From positions 310,001 to 374,000 of the forward strand of contig NZ_JAIMID010000002.1 in assembly GCF_019966535.1 (NCBI RefSeq): DNA of 64,000 nt, in the 5' to 3' direction. This document shows positions 39,544 to 49,100 of the stretch, in pieces. The stretch is from Mesobacterium pallidum. Lineage in GTDB: Bacteria; Pseudomonadota; Alphaproteobacteria; Rhodobacterales; Rhodobacteraceae. The position numbers were made by a program, and so were the translations under genes. The notes beneath the pieces are model-generated. The model saw nothing but the letters and a program-made list of their open reading frames with translations. It was not told where the DNA came from and made no database searches. Every line of letters starts with the position of its first letter. The first letter of the stretch is position 1.

Positions 39544-40590
39544 ATGTTTGCACCTGCTGGCCTGAACACCCTTTACGAACGGCACCGCGAGACCTTTGCC
39601 ATGGCCGCGGCCATCGGCGAGGCCCTGCGCGGCCGGTTCTACGACATGGACGAGGCGATCGACTGCCTGCTCATCGCCGCCCTCTCGGGCGAGGCGATGG
39701 TGATGATCGGCCCGCCCGGCACGGCCAAGTCGCGGCTGATCCGCGCCTTCTGCAACCTGATCGGCCTGCTGCCCCGGGAAACCCTGACCGGCGAGGGCGG
39801 CGACACTGCCAAGGACGACGCCTATTTCGAATACCTGCTGACCGAGTTCACCGAGCCCAGCGAGCTGTTCGGCTACATCGACATCCCCGAGCTGCAGGGC
39901 GGCCGCTACCGGCTGATGGACGACGGCATGATGCAGAAGGCCAAGATCGTCTTTCTCGACGAGGTCTTCAACGCCTCGAGCGCGATCCTCAACGCGCTGC
40001 TGACTTTCATGAACGAACGGCGCTTCCACAACCGCGGCCAGTCGATCCCGACGCCGCTCAAGCTGCTGGTCTCGGCCACCAACCACCCCCCGCGCGAGGC
40101 CGGGCTCGAGGCGGTCTACGACCGGTTCCTGCTGCGCTGCCGGATGCGCAACACGGCGCGGGTCGGGCTGGCGCAGGAGGCGTTGACCGACCTGCTGCAG
40201 GCCGCCTGGCGCGAGACCCATGCGCCCGACACCGGCGCGACCGAGGGCTGGGACCGGTTCCTCGACCTGACCGGGGACTACCGCGACGACGTCAACGCCA
40301 TGACCGCCTCGGGTGCGCTGGCGATCGACCCGGCCCACCCGACGCTGCCGATCCTGACCGAACTGGTGTCGTCCATGGTCAACTCCGAGCTGTCGGACAT
40401 GTCGAACCGCCGCGTGGTCAAGATGAGCGGGCTGGTGCTGTCGATGCGGATGCTGCGCGCGGCGCGCGCCGGCGAGGACGACATCGACATCCGCCCGGCC
40501 GATTTCGACGTGCTGCTGCGCTATTCGCTGGACCGCGACGATCCCTCTGCGATCGACCGGATCCGCCAGGACCTGGGGATCCCGGCATGA
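39544..40590 (+). CDS. RavA-like MoxR AAA+ ATPase (second of two)
   Basis: A 348-residue AAA+ ATPase of a different MoxR subfamily. Walker A is GPPGTAKS (56-63), Walker B IVFLDEVFNASSAILNALLT (from 135) and sensor 1 SATNHPP (177-183). FEYLLTEFTEPSELFGYIDI and EAVYDRFLLRCRMRN are close to RavA by eye. RavA works with the vWA protein ViaA in E. coli. No clear ViaA homologue follows; the next gene is an unknown 546-residue protein. The C-terminal LARA-type domain of RavA is absent, as the chain ends after the AAA+ lid. It overlaps the next gene by 4 bp. Confidence 0.9.
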   Translation: MFAPAGLNTLYERHRETFAMAAAIGEALRGRFYDMDEAIDCLLIAALSGEAMVMIGPPGTAKSRLIRAFCNLIGLLPRETLTGEGGDTAKDDAYFEYLLTEFTEPSELFGYIDIPELQGGRYRLMDDGMMQKAKIVFLDEVFNASSAILNALLTFMNERRFHNRGQSIPTPLKLLVSATNHPPREAGLEAVYDRFLLRCRMRNTARVGLAQEALTDLLQAAWRETHAPDTGATEGWDRFLDLTGDYRDDVNAMTASGALAIDPAHPTLPILTELVSSMVNSELSDMSNRRVVKMSGLVLSMRMLRAARAGEDDIDIRPADFDVLLRYSLDRDDPSAIDRIRQDLGIPA

Positions 40591-42227
40591 CCGGACACGT
40601 CGCGGCCGAGCTTTTTCCCGTCACCGCGCTGGAGGACGGCGCCCTGGCCGACCCCGGCGACCGGCTGCTGTTCGATGCGCTGCAGGAGCGGCACGTGCCG
40701 GTGACGCCGCGGCTGACGCGGGCGCTGCGCCAAATGCGCGCGGCGTCCGAGCCGGCCGCGGTGCCGCCCTGGGGCCAGGCCTACGAACGGGCCGGCGCGG
40801 CCATCGGCCTGTCGGGGCGCTTCGGGCGCAGCGCGCTCTGGGCCGAGATGACCGATCAGTTCGTCGCCGTGCTGGCCGAGCCCCTGCTGCGCCAGGCCGC
40901 GGTCAACCTGGGCCGCGCGCTGGTCACCCAGCATGGCGATGCCCCGCCCCGGCCCGGCGACCGCGAAGGCGCGGCGGCGGCCTGCGCCGCGCTCGAGGCC
41001 GAGGTCGGGCGCCTGCTGTCCGTGCCCGCGGCCATGCCCGACGGCTTCTGGAGCCATGCCGGCCTCGCGCTGCTCTCGGCCGCGCGGCAGCGCACGGCAG
41101 AGAGCCGGCAGGCCCGGTCGCGCCCGACCCGGGTGCAGGCCATGCTGGCGCGGCTGGTCTACGACGTCGAACCCGAGCTGCCCGCCGGTTCCGAATGGCA
41201 GCGCCGCCAGCAGAAGGCGACGCTGACCTCGCATGTCCAGCGCGCCGGCCGCCGCCCGCGCGAGGGCGGCGTCACCGGGGTGATCCACACCCGCCGGCTG
41301 GAAGACGTGGACGCCGCGCTCAGCGCGACCTTTGCCTATCCGCCTGACCTGCTGGTGCCGCGGCTGATGGAGGAAGGCTTTCTCATCACCCACCGCCCCC
41401 CGCGCAAGAAGCCCAGGCGCGACCTGTTGCTGCTAGTGCTCAATGATGCCGGGATCGAGGACGGCCCCGCCTCGGTGGTCAAGGCCGCCTGGACCGATGC
41501 CACCCTGCGCCTGTCGATGCTGCTGAAGCAGGCGCAGATGCTGCAGACCGAGGTCGGCTGGACCGACGTGACGGCGGACGGCACGATCCCCGCCGCGCTG
41601 TCGCTCGAGGCGCTGGACCGCGACGCGCAGCTCGCGATCTCGGGCGCGGCCGCGGCGGCGGCGCTGTCCGGCGAACTGCGCCGCGGCATGGTGTCGAAAT
41701 CCTCGCTGGTGCCGGCCGCCTTCTCGGCCGTGCCGCGCCAAGACGGGCGCGACCTGCCCGCCGACCAGCGCCTGCGCCGCGCCCTGCAGGAGCTGACGGC
41801 CGAATGCCAGAATGCGGCGGCCCTCGCCGCCCGGGCCGCCGCCCGCCCGGGACAAGGCGCCGCCACCGCGCCGCTGCGCGACGTCTCGGACTACGGCCTC
41901 GTGATGCTGCTGCGCATCGCCCCGCTTGCGGCGGGCGACGGCCCGGCCGCGCCGGTCCGCGACATCGACTGGCCGCGCGACCGGGCGCGGATCCTGCGCG
42001 AGACCGGGCTGCAGACCCGCGCCAGGGCCGTGCTGGGCGAGATCCTGCTGCCCCGCGCCATCGTGCCCGGCGCGCGGCTGTCGGCGGCGACCGACATCGC
42101 GCCCCAGGCGTTTCACATCGACATCCCGACCGGGGCCGAGACGCCCTCCCAGGGGCTGGCCGAGCTGATCGGCACCCTGTCGGACTGGATGATCGGCCAG
42201 GTGATGCAGGCGATCCATGCCGGCTGA
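40587..42227 (+). CDS. Unknown cytosolic protein following the RavA-like ATPase
   Basis: A 546-residue protein I do not recognise. It is largely helical and rich in Ala, Arg and Leu, with no signal or membrane helix. It occupies the position where a ViaA-type vWA partner would be expected. A short hydrophobic strand, RRDLLLLVLNDAGIEDG, has a vWA-like strand-loop look but lacks the DxSxS metal site. Other marked segments are RVQAMLARLVYDVEPELPAG and RRQQKATLTSHVQRAGRRPR. It overlaps the next gene by 11 bp. It may be a highly diverged partner or substrate adaptor. Confidence 0.7.
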   Translation: MTGHVAAELFPVTALEDGALADPGDRLLFDALQERHVPVTPRLTRALRQMRAASEPAAVPPWGQAYERAGAAIGLSGRFGRSALWAEMTDQFVAVLAEPLLRQAAVNLGRALVTQHGDAPPRPGDREGAAAACAALEAEVGRLLSVPAAMPDGFWSHAGLALLSAARQRTAESRQARSRPTRVQAMLARLVYDVEPELPAGSEWQRRQQKATLTSHVQRAGRRPREGGVTGVIHTRRLEDVDAALSATFAYPPDLLVPRLMEEGFLITHRPPRKKPRRDLLLLVLNDAGIEDGPASVVKAAWTDATLRLSMLLKQAQMLQTEVGWTDVTADGTIPAALSLEALDRDAQLAISGAAAAAALSGELRRGMVSKSSLVPAAFSAVPRQDGRDLPADQRLRRALQELTAECQNAAALAARAAARPGQGAATAPLRDVSDYGLVMLLRIAPLAAGDGPAAPVRDIDWPRDRARILRETGLQTRARAVLGEILLPRAIVPGARLSAATDIAPQAFHIDIPTGAETPSQGLAELIGTLSDWMIGQVMQAIHAG

Positions 42228-44286
42228 CACGACACCGCCCCTGCTCGAGATGTTCCGCTTTCCGCGGCTGCGCGCGGCGCAGGTGCTCGAGGTGCTGGCC
42301 CAGGTGGCCGAGGCCCATGGCGATCTCGACGCCGCCGGGCTGCGCCTCGGGCAGACCGAACCCGGCTGGTACGTGCTGTACCTGCCCGCCCGGCGCGACC
42401 GAGACCGCTCGGGCGCCGGCGCCCGGCTGCACCAGGACCTGGTGGGCGCCGTGCAGGCCGTGGCCGGGGCGGCGACGATCGGGCGCGGCAGCCAGCAGGC
42501 CGCCCCCCATGCCACCGAGGGCCTGTTCGCCCCCGGCGCCGGCGCGGTGGTCATCACCGCCGAGGCGGCCGAGCGCGCCACGGCGCCCGAGACCCCGCCC
42601 GCAGAGCTGCTGGTCGTGGCCAGCCGCACCGGCGACACCGGGGCGATCACCAGCGTCATTCGCAAGGGCCGCGACGCGCGCATCATGACCGGGGAGGCAG
42701 GCCGCGTCGCGATCCTCGTCGAGAACTCGGCCGAGAGTTACGGCACCGTCTCGGACATGCTGGGCCGCGGCGACCTGCCGCCCGACCTGGTCGCGCTCAG
42801 GCCCTGGTCGGCGGGGCGCGGCACGCTCTGGCTGCCGCTCGATCTTGGCACGCCCGCGCCCGGCACCCTGCAGGCCCTGGGCCGGATCCGCGAGGCCATG
42901 GGCGACCGCCCGCCCGGCGCGCCGCCGCCCGATGTCGCCTGCCTGCGCGCGCCGAACGGCGTCGGTTTCGAGATCCACGTCCTGCCCGCCCCGGCCGAGG
43001 CGGCCCGGGTCGCCGATGCGCTTGCCCCGGACCAGGAGCCGCTGCAGGTCTTCGACATCAGGACGCTGACCTACGTCGACGCGCCCGAGGCGGCCCGGGC
43101 CCTGTCGCAGGAGATCCTGCGCCATGCGGACCGGATCGGTTACCGCATCCGCCTGCACCCTGTACCGCCCGGCGTCGGCCGGGGCATGGACGTGGAGCCG
43201 CTGCTCGAGCAGATCGAGGACCTGCGGCTGCGCATTGCCCAGGTCAAGGCGTTGGGCGCGCCGCAGCAGCGCCTGCTGCGGTTCAGCGACGCGCAGCTGC
43301 CGGCGATGGTCGATGCCCTGCGCAGCCTGCCGCCCGAGGCGCTGCGCGACGGCTCGCTGCTCTATGCGGCCGGCCATTCCGAAGGCCGCGCCGAACCGGC
43401 GCATTTCCTGCTGTACGACGCCACCGCCCTGCACCTGCGCTTTCCGCAATCGCTCTGGCAATCGCGGACCGAGTCGCGCCCGATGTCCTACTGGCTCGAG
43501 CCTTTCGTGGCCGAGGCGCAGCTGGCCGCGCCGACCAACACCCGGGTCTTCGTGCCCGACCGGCACATGCTCTCACCCTCGCTCGCGCATTTCGGCGGCG
43601 ACGTGGACGGCACGCTCAAGCTGGTGCTGGGGTCGCTCTTCGTCTCGCTGGGCGACCTGGCCAGCGACCCGGACCGGCAGCCCTACTTCGTCTTTTCGCC
43701 GCGGACGGATGACCCGGCGATCCTGGAGGTCGAGGTGGTGGATGGCGCGCTTTTCGCGCCGGTGCAGCAGCAGATCGGCTGGATGAACGACTACCTCCAG
43801 GTGCGCGGCCCCAACGTGGTTGCGCCCGAGACGCTGCAGGCGGTGGCCGAAGAGCTGTACGAGGGCGCCTTTGTCGAGGAGGTCCGCAAGGGCGTGTGCG
43901 ACCAGGTCGCCGCGGCCACCCGCGACTGGGACGCGGCGCTCGACCGGGTACGGGCGGATGCGGCGGCCCTGCTGGACGCCCATGTGGACGAGCTGGAGGG
44001 CGTCACCCGCAGGATCGCCCAGGCCCATGCCTACCTGCGCGGCGCCGAGGCCGAGCTGGCCGGGCTGGAAGAGCTGATGCAGATCGCCGCCGGCGCCTTG
44101 CAGGGCCGGGCCGAGGTCGAGGCGGTGTTGCAGGGCAAGGACAAGACCATCCGCGCCGCCGCCGAGACCTTCTCCGAGGCGATGGACCACGAGCTGGCCA
44201 GGGGCACCGACCGGATCGCGGCGGCCGAACGGCGGCTGGCGACGCTGCATGCGCGGTTCGAGGAGCTGTCGAGGTGGCGCAGGTGA
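42217..44286 (+). CDS. Unknown protein with C-terminal coiled coil
   Basis: A 689-residue protein I do not recognise. Residues 1-520 are mixed alpha/beta, with VLYLPARRDRDRSGAGARLH, PAELLVVASRTGDTGAITSV, GTLWLPLDLGTPAPG and ILVENSAESYGTVSDMLGRG. From about 555 it becomes a long heptad-rich coiled coil (RVRADAAALLDAHVDELEGV, AAAETFSEAMDHELARGTDR). No signal peptide or membrane helix is seen. The coiled coil may pair with that of the next, membrane-bound protein, because both end and begin with such segments. Four-base overlap downstream. Confidence 0.7.
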   Translation: MPADTTPPLLEMFRFPRLRAAQVLEVLAQVAEAHGDLDAAGLRLGQTEPGWYVLYLPARRDRDRSGAGARLHQDLVGAVQAVAGAATIGRGSQQAAPHATEGLFAPGAGAVVITAEAAERATAPETPPAELLVVASRTGDTGAITSVIRKGRDARIMTGEAGRVAILVENSAESYGTVSDMLGRGDLPPDLVALRPWSAGRGTLWLPLDLGTPAPGTLQALGRIREAMGDRPPGAPPPDVACLRAPNGVGFEIHVLPAPAEAARVADALAPDQEPLQVFDIRTLTYVDAPEAARALSQEILRHADRIGYRIRLHPVPPGVGRGMDVEPLLEQIEDLRLRIAQVKALGAPQQRLLRFSDAQLPAMVDALRSLPPEALRDGSLLYAAGHSEGRAEPAHFLLYDATALHLRFPQSLWQSRTESRPMSYWLEPFVAEAQLAAPTNTRVFVPDRHMLSPSLAHFGGDVDGTLKLVLGSLFVSLGDLASDPDRQPYFVFSPRTDDPAILEVEVVDGALFAPVQQQIGWMNDYLQVRGPNVVAPETLQAVAEELYEGAFVEEVRKGVCDQVAAATRDWDAALDRVRADAAALLDAHVDELEGVTRRIAQAHAYLRGAEAELAGLEELMQIAAGALQGRAEVEAVLQGKDKTIRAAAETFSEAMDHELARGTDRIAAAERRLATLHARFEELSRWRR

Positions 44287-44930
44287 CGACCGAGTCGACA
44301 CCGGGCCGCGAGACGTCGCTGGGTGCCGCTGCCGCGCGTTTCGACGCGCTGGACCTGGCCCCGCCGGCGATCCCGGCGACACGGGGCGCGCGTTGGCGCG
44401 GGCACCGGGCCGCGCGCCAGCGCCTGATGCGACGGGTGCAGGACTGGCGCCGCGCGCTTGCGGCCTTCAAGCTGGCGCCGTCGCGGATCCTCGAAGAGGA
44501 CAAGGCCGCCCGGGCGCAGATCGCCGCCGAGGTCGAGACGATCCACCAGCAGATCGAGGCGGTCGAGACGCGGCTGCGGCGCCGGATCCTGATCCTGCGG
44601 CTGCGCATCGCGCTGCCCTACCTGCTGACGGGTCTGGCCGTGGCGGCCTTGGTGGGCCTGGTCGTCTACGCCGCCATCCGGCTGCCCGAGATCCTGGAGG
44701 TCCTGCGCCCCCCCCCGGCCGATGCCGCCGGCGGGCCGCAGGCGGATGCACCGGCGCCTCCGGCGCAGGCGGCGCCGCAAACGACACCCCTGCCCCTCCC
44801 GCCGGCGTCGGGCAGCCAGCCGCCGCCGGCGCCGGCCCCATCGCCGCCCGCCACCGGCGGCGCCCCGTCACCGGGCGCGCCCGTCCCGGCCGCACCGGAT
44901 GCGCCGCCATCGCCGGAGGTGCGCCCGTGA
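44283..44930 (+). CDS. Single-pass membrane protein with coiled coil and Pro-rich tail
   Basis: A 215-residue protein of unknown family. The start is a GTG at 44283 forming a GTGA overlap with the previous stop, the pattern used across this operon; GTG at 44274 is an alternative. A basic N terminus is followed by a charged helix (SRILEEDKAARAQIAAEVET, IHQQIEAVETRLRRR), one membrane helix (LPYLLTGLAVAALVGLVVYA) and about 75 residues rich in Pro and Ala. The topology suggests a cytosolic coiled coil and a periplasmic Pro-rich tail. It could tether the preceding soluble protein to the membrane. Confidence 0.65.
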   Translation: MTTESTPGRETSLGAAAARFDALDLAPPAIPATRGARWRGHRAARQRLMRRVQDWRRALAAFKLAPSRILEEDKAARAQIAAEVETIHQQIEAVETRLRRRILILRLRIALPYLLTGLAVAALVGLVVYAAIRLPEILEVLRPPPADAAGGPQADAPAPPAQAAPQTTPLPLPPASGSQPPPAPAPSPPATGGAPSPGAPVPAAPDAPPSPEVRP

Positions 44931-46120
44931 CGCATGACCTGCTCGATGGCGGCGTGCCGGGCCGCTCGACCCTGCGGCGGGGCCGGCTGGACCACCGCGG
45001 CCGCCGCCGTCCCTACCTCGGGCGCTGGATCGCGGCGATCGGGGCGGGGCTGGCGATCGGGGGGCCGGTCTACCTGGTCGAGGCCCGGCTGCTGCCGATG
45101 ACGGGGCCGCTGTCGCTGCTCTACACGCTGCATGACCGGGCCTGGCTGACCCTGCGCGGCCACTTGTGGACCGCGCTTTTTCCCCAGGCGCTGGCCTGGC
45201 TGATCCCGCTGGTGGTCCTGTCGGGCATCGCGCTGGTCGAATGGCTGACGCCGGCCGGCACCACCCGGCTGCATCGCCGGGCCGTGCTGCTGTGGCACCG
45301 CCTCGGCGCGCGGCCGGGCCACGCCCTGCCGCCAATTGACCCGCGGGTGCTGGCCGGTCCCGGCCCCGACGATGCCGCGCCCCGTCGCGCCGATATCCGC
45401 CATGGATTCCGGGCCCGTGTCGCCCGCAACGAGTGGCAGGGCTGCTGGCGCGCGGCGCGCCGGCGCCACCTCGACGGCGCCGAGATCGCCCCACAGGACG
45501 CCCGCAGGATGGCCGAGATGGCCGTCACCTTTCTGCGCCTGTCGCCGGCCGACCCCCGCGCGGTCCTGGCCCTGGCCGAGAGCATGGCGCTGCTGCCCGG
45601 CCCCGAGGGCGTGGCCCTCGCCCGGGCCCTGCACGACGCGCTTGTGGCCGGACGCGGGGCGCAGGACACCACCCCCCCGGCCTTCGAGCTGCTCGGGCGG
45701 CTGGCCGAGGCGATCGCGACCGACCCCGCGCCGGCGCCCGGTGACCTTGTGCGCGCCTGCACCCTGCATCAGGCGCGGATCGTGCCCGGCCAGGCCCTGC
45801 CCGACCGACTGGCCCTCGCCGCCGCCTGCATCGCGCTGGGATGGGCCGCGGGGCGTGCGCCCGGGCGCGCCGCCCCGGCGCAGCACTGGTTCGACGGCCT
45901 CGCCACGCGCCGGATCGCCGCCGCCCTGCCCGCGCCCACGGCCGAGACCCTGTCCGAGGCCGCCGAGATCGACACCGCGATGGCCCTCGTGGATATGCCG
46001 CTCTGGGCCGGCCAGGCCGAACGGGGCGCGACGCCGCGCGCGGCCGGGGGCTGGCTGGCCGGGTTCTCGCGCTACCCGGACGGGGCCGAGATCTTTGCCG
46101 CCGAGGGCAGGCTGCCATGA
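44927..46120 (+). CDS. Two-helix membrane protein with cytosolic helical domain
   Basis: A 397-residue protein I do not recognise. The start is a GTG at 44927 in a GTGA overlap. Two membrane helices lie near 32-50 (WIAAIGAGLAIGGPVYLVEA) and 80-102 (FPQALAWLIPLVVLSGIALV). The rest, about 290 residues, is helical and Ala-rich (VTFLRLSPADPRAVLALAES; PAFELLGRLAEAIATDP; LALAAACIALGWAAGRAPGR), possibly TPR-like but without a clear repeat. It immediately precedes the giant protein gene with a 4-bp overlap, so it may help its insertion or hold its cytosolic end. Confidence 0.65.
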   Translation: MTHDLLDGGVPGRSTLRRGRLDHRGRRRPYLGRWIAAIGAGLAIGGPVYLVEARLLPMTGPLSLLYTLHDRAWLTLRGHLWTALFPQALAWLIPLVVLSGIALVEWLTPAGTTRLHRRAVLLWHRLGARPGHALPPIDPRVLAGPGPDDAAPRRADIRHGFRARVARNEWQGCWRAARRRHLDGAEIAPQDARRMAEMAVTFLRLSPADPRAVLALAESMALLPGPEGVALARALHDALVAGRGAQDTTPPAFELLGRLAEAIATDPAPAPGDLVRACTLHQARIVPGQALPDRLALAAACIALGWAAGRAPGRAAPAQHWFDGLATRRIAAALPAPTAETLSEAAEIDTAMALVDMPLWAGQAERGATPRAAGGWLAGFSRYPDGAEIFAAEGRLP

Positions 46121-49100
46121 CCCACCCCTGGACCGCCGCCCGCGACGCCGCCGAACGCCGCCGCGCGATGCGCGACCGCAGGGCGCTGAAGGACGCCCGC
46201 CTGCGCGACCGGCTGGACCTGCCGCTGGCCGCGCTGGTGGCGATCGGGCTGGGCACCACCGTCGCGGCGGGCTGGCTGCTGGCCGGCTACCTCGACCGCA
46301 ACGCGGTGCTCGACCCCGCGATCCTGCGCCCGCTGCCCGATGACCGCATCCTGTCGAACCTGCGGGACAGCCGCGCGCCCTTTGTTGCCGCGACCAACCT
46401 CGGGGACAGCGATGCCGTGCTGCTGCGCGCCGACGGGCGGGTGGCCGTGCTCGACCCGCGCACCGGGCTGATCGCGGACGATGCGCTGCCGCCGGAGGGT
46501 GCGGGCCTGTCCACGCCGCCGGTCGCCATGGCGGCCAGCTGCCCGGGCCTGCCCGATGAGGCCGCGGCCTGCAGCGATCCGGGGGCCCTGTCGGTCCTGT
46601 CCGAGGCCGGCGGCATCCTGCGCGCCGAGCAGCGGATCGGCGGGCTGTCCTGGCGCGTGCTGCTGGACGATTCCGCCTGGATCGGCCAGGCCGGCACGCC
46701 GGTCGAGCAGGCCGAGGTCACCGCCTGGGCCGCCACCGGAGACGGCGGCAGCACGGTGGTGCTGGCCGGGGCGCAGGGGCTCGGGATCCATGACAGCCGC
46801 ACCGGCCGCTGGCAGGTTCCGCCCGGCCAGTCGGCCCTGCTGGCCGCAGTCGAGGCCGGGCCGGTGCGGCTGGTGCCGGACGGACCGCGCAGCTGGATCA
46901 TCAGCGCCCGCGGCTACGGGCTGGTCGAACGCGGCCAGCTGTCCTGGTCGGCCGACACCGACCTTGCCGTGCAGGACCTTGCCATTGCGCCGGACGGGCG
47001 CCGGCTGGCCATCGTCGCGGGGCCCTGCGCGCCCGGTGACCAGCCCGGCTGCCTGACCCTGTCGCGCCTCGACGGGATAGACCAGCTGGTGCGCCTCGTG
47101 GGGGATCGCGACCGCTTTGCCGACCTCGACCAGGCCAGCCTGTCCCATGCGATGATGCAGGACGGGCAGATCGTCACCACCGGCGCCGCCGGCGTGCATG
47201 CCTATGACCCCGAGGGCCGCAGTTGGCGCCAGCTGGTGGCCGGCCGGATCGACAGCGCCTTCGCGGCGGCGGACGGGCAGTTGCTGGTCGCATCGGCCGG
47301 TACGGTCAGCCTGGTCCGGGGGGCCGAGGTCAGCTGGAGCGCGCAGGTCGACGGCGGCCCCTTCCGCCAGGTGCTGCTCGCCGGCGCGATGCGGCTGGGC
47401 CTGGGGCAGGACGGCGCCATCCGCAACCTCGCCAGCAACACCGCCATCGCCGAGCCGCAGGAACCGCTGCCCCCCGGCGCGCGATTCGAGACCGGCGCCG
47501 CGCTGGGCCCCCTGGTGCTGATGGCCGGTCCCGAGGGCGCTCTGCTGCACGACGTGGAGGAGCGGCGCTTCAACTGGCTGACCCCGCAGGAGCTGGCCGG
47601 CGCGCGCCCGCTGATGCGCCCGGGTGTCCGCCTGTTCGGGATCGGCACCGGCTTTGCGCTTGTCGACCCGGCCAGCGGCCAGCTGCATGCGGTCGAGATC
47701 ACCGGGGATTGGCCGGGCCAGGCCATCGCCACCGCCGAGACCGAAACGCGCCTGCCCGCGCCGCTGCGCTCGGTCACGTCCGACGGGCGCCGGCTGGCCC
47801 TGGTCGATGCCACGGGGCGCGCCTGGCACTACCTGCGCGGCGCCGAGCCGCGCCCGCGCATCGGCAACGCCATGCCTGCGATGTCGGGGCCGCTGCGCTT
47901 CGCGGCGGGCAACGGCGATGTGCTGTTCCTCGCCTCTCCCACGGCCCTGGCCCGCTATGGCACCGCCGACCGCGGCTGGTCGCAGGCGGTGCCGCCGCCG
48001 GCCGGCACCCGGTTCACCGACCTCGGCTTCAACGGCCGGGCCGTCTTTGCGGTCACGGATCGCGGCAGCGTCGCGGCGCTGCGCGACACCGGCTGGGCCG
48101 AGGTGCTGGGCGGGCCCGGTGCCGAGATCGGCGCAGCCGAGCTGAGCGACGCCGCCGGCTCCGGCCGCCAAGTCCTGTTCGCCGGCGCCGGCAAGCTGCA
48201 GGCCTACGACACAGTCGCCGGGCGGTTCACACGGCGCTACGAGGGCGGCGCGGGGGCGGTCCGCATCGTTGCCCCGCCCGATGGCCCGCGCGCGGGCGGA
48301 GCGCCGGTCTGGACCAGCGCGGGCCGCTTGTTCCACGGCAGCGAGTTGGTCACCGACAGCCTGCGCGATGCCTGGGCCACCGGCGACGGCTTTCTCGCCG
48401 AGCGGCGCGGCGGCGCGCATGGCAGCCACGCGGTCCATTACCCCGAGCCGGGCGCGGTGCCGACCTGCACCTTCCTGTCGGCCCCGGCGCCGGGCGGCAC
48501 GGTGCTTGACGCGATCGCGCTGGACAGCGACCGCGTGCTGGTCGCCACGACCGCGGGCTACGGCATCCACGATGCCCGGTTCCGGCGCTGGATCGAGGTC
48601 GCGTTGCCCGCCCTGCGGGCCGGGGAACGCCTGGTCCTTGCCGGCGGCGCGCTGGTCGCCCTGTCCCCGACCGGGGTCCGCGCCCTGCCCGGCCAGGCCT
48701 TGGCGCCGATCGACAGCTGCGCCCCGCCGCGCCTGTCGCTGGGCTGGACCTTTACGCAGTCCGGCCGCGCCGCGGCGCTGGATCCGACCACTGGGGCGAT
48801 TGCGCTGCTGGCCGATGACGGGGCGATTTCCGAATGGCAATCCGGCACGGTCACGCGCCTGCGCGCCGCGCCGGGCGCCGCGCCCGATCCCAGCCTGTTC
48901 CTTGCCGCCGCGACCCAGGGCAACGCGCTGCTCTTTGCCACGCGGGACGCGGTCTGGCGCTACGACACCTATGGCCGCAACTGGACCCGCGCGGCCTTTG
49001 ACCGGACGCTGACGGGCGTCGCCTCGGTCTCTTTCGCCGAGGTGACGCCGGGCAGCGCGACGCTGTCGATCTGGACTCGCGCCGGCCAAAGCTACCGCGG

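Noticed and set aside
34567..40590. Classical aerotolerance (Bat) operon as a full explanation of the locus
   Set aside because: MoxR-DUF58-BatA-like order matches, but the RavA-like ATPase, the unknown proteins and the giant PG-binding protein are not part of Bat operons, so the label covers only the first part.
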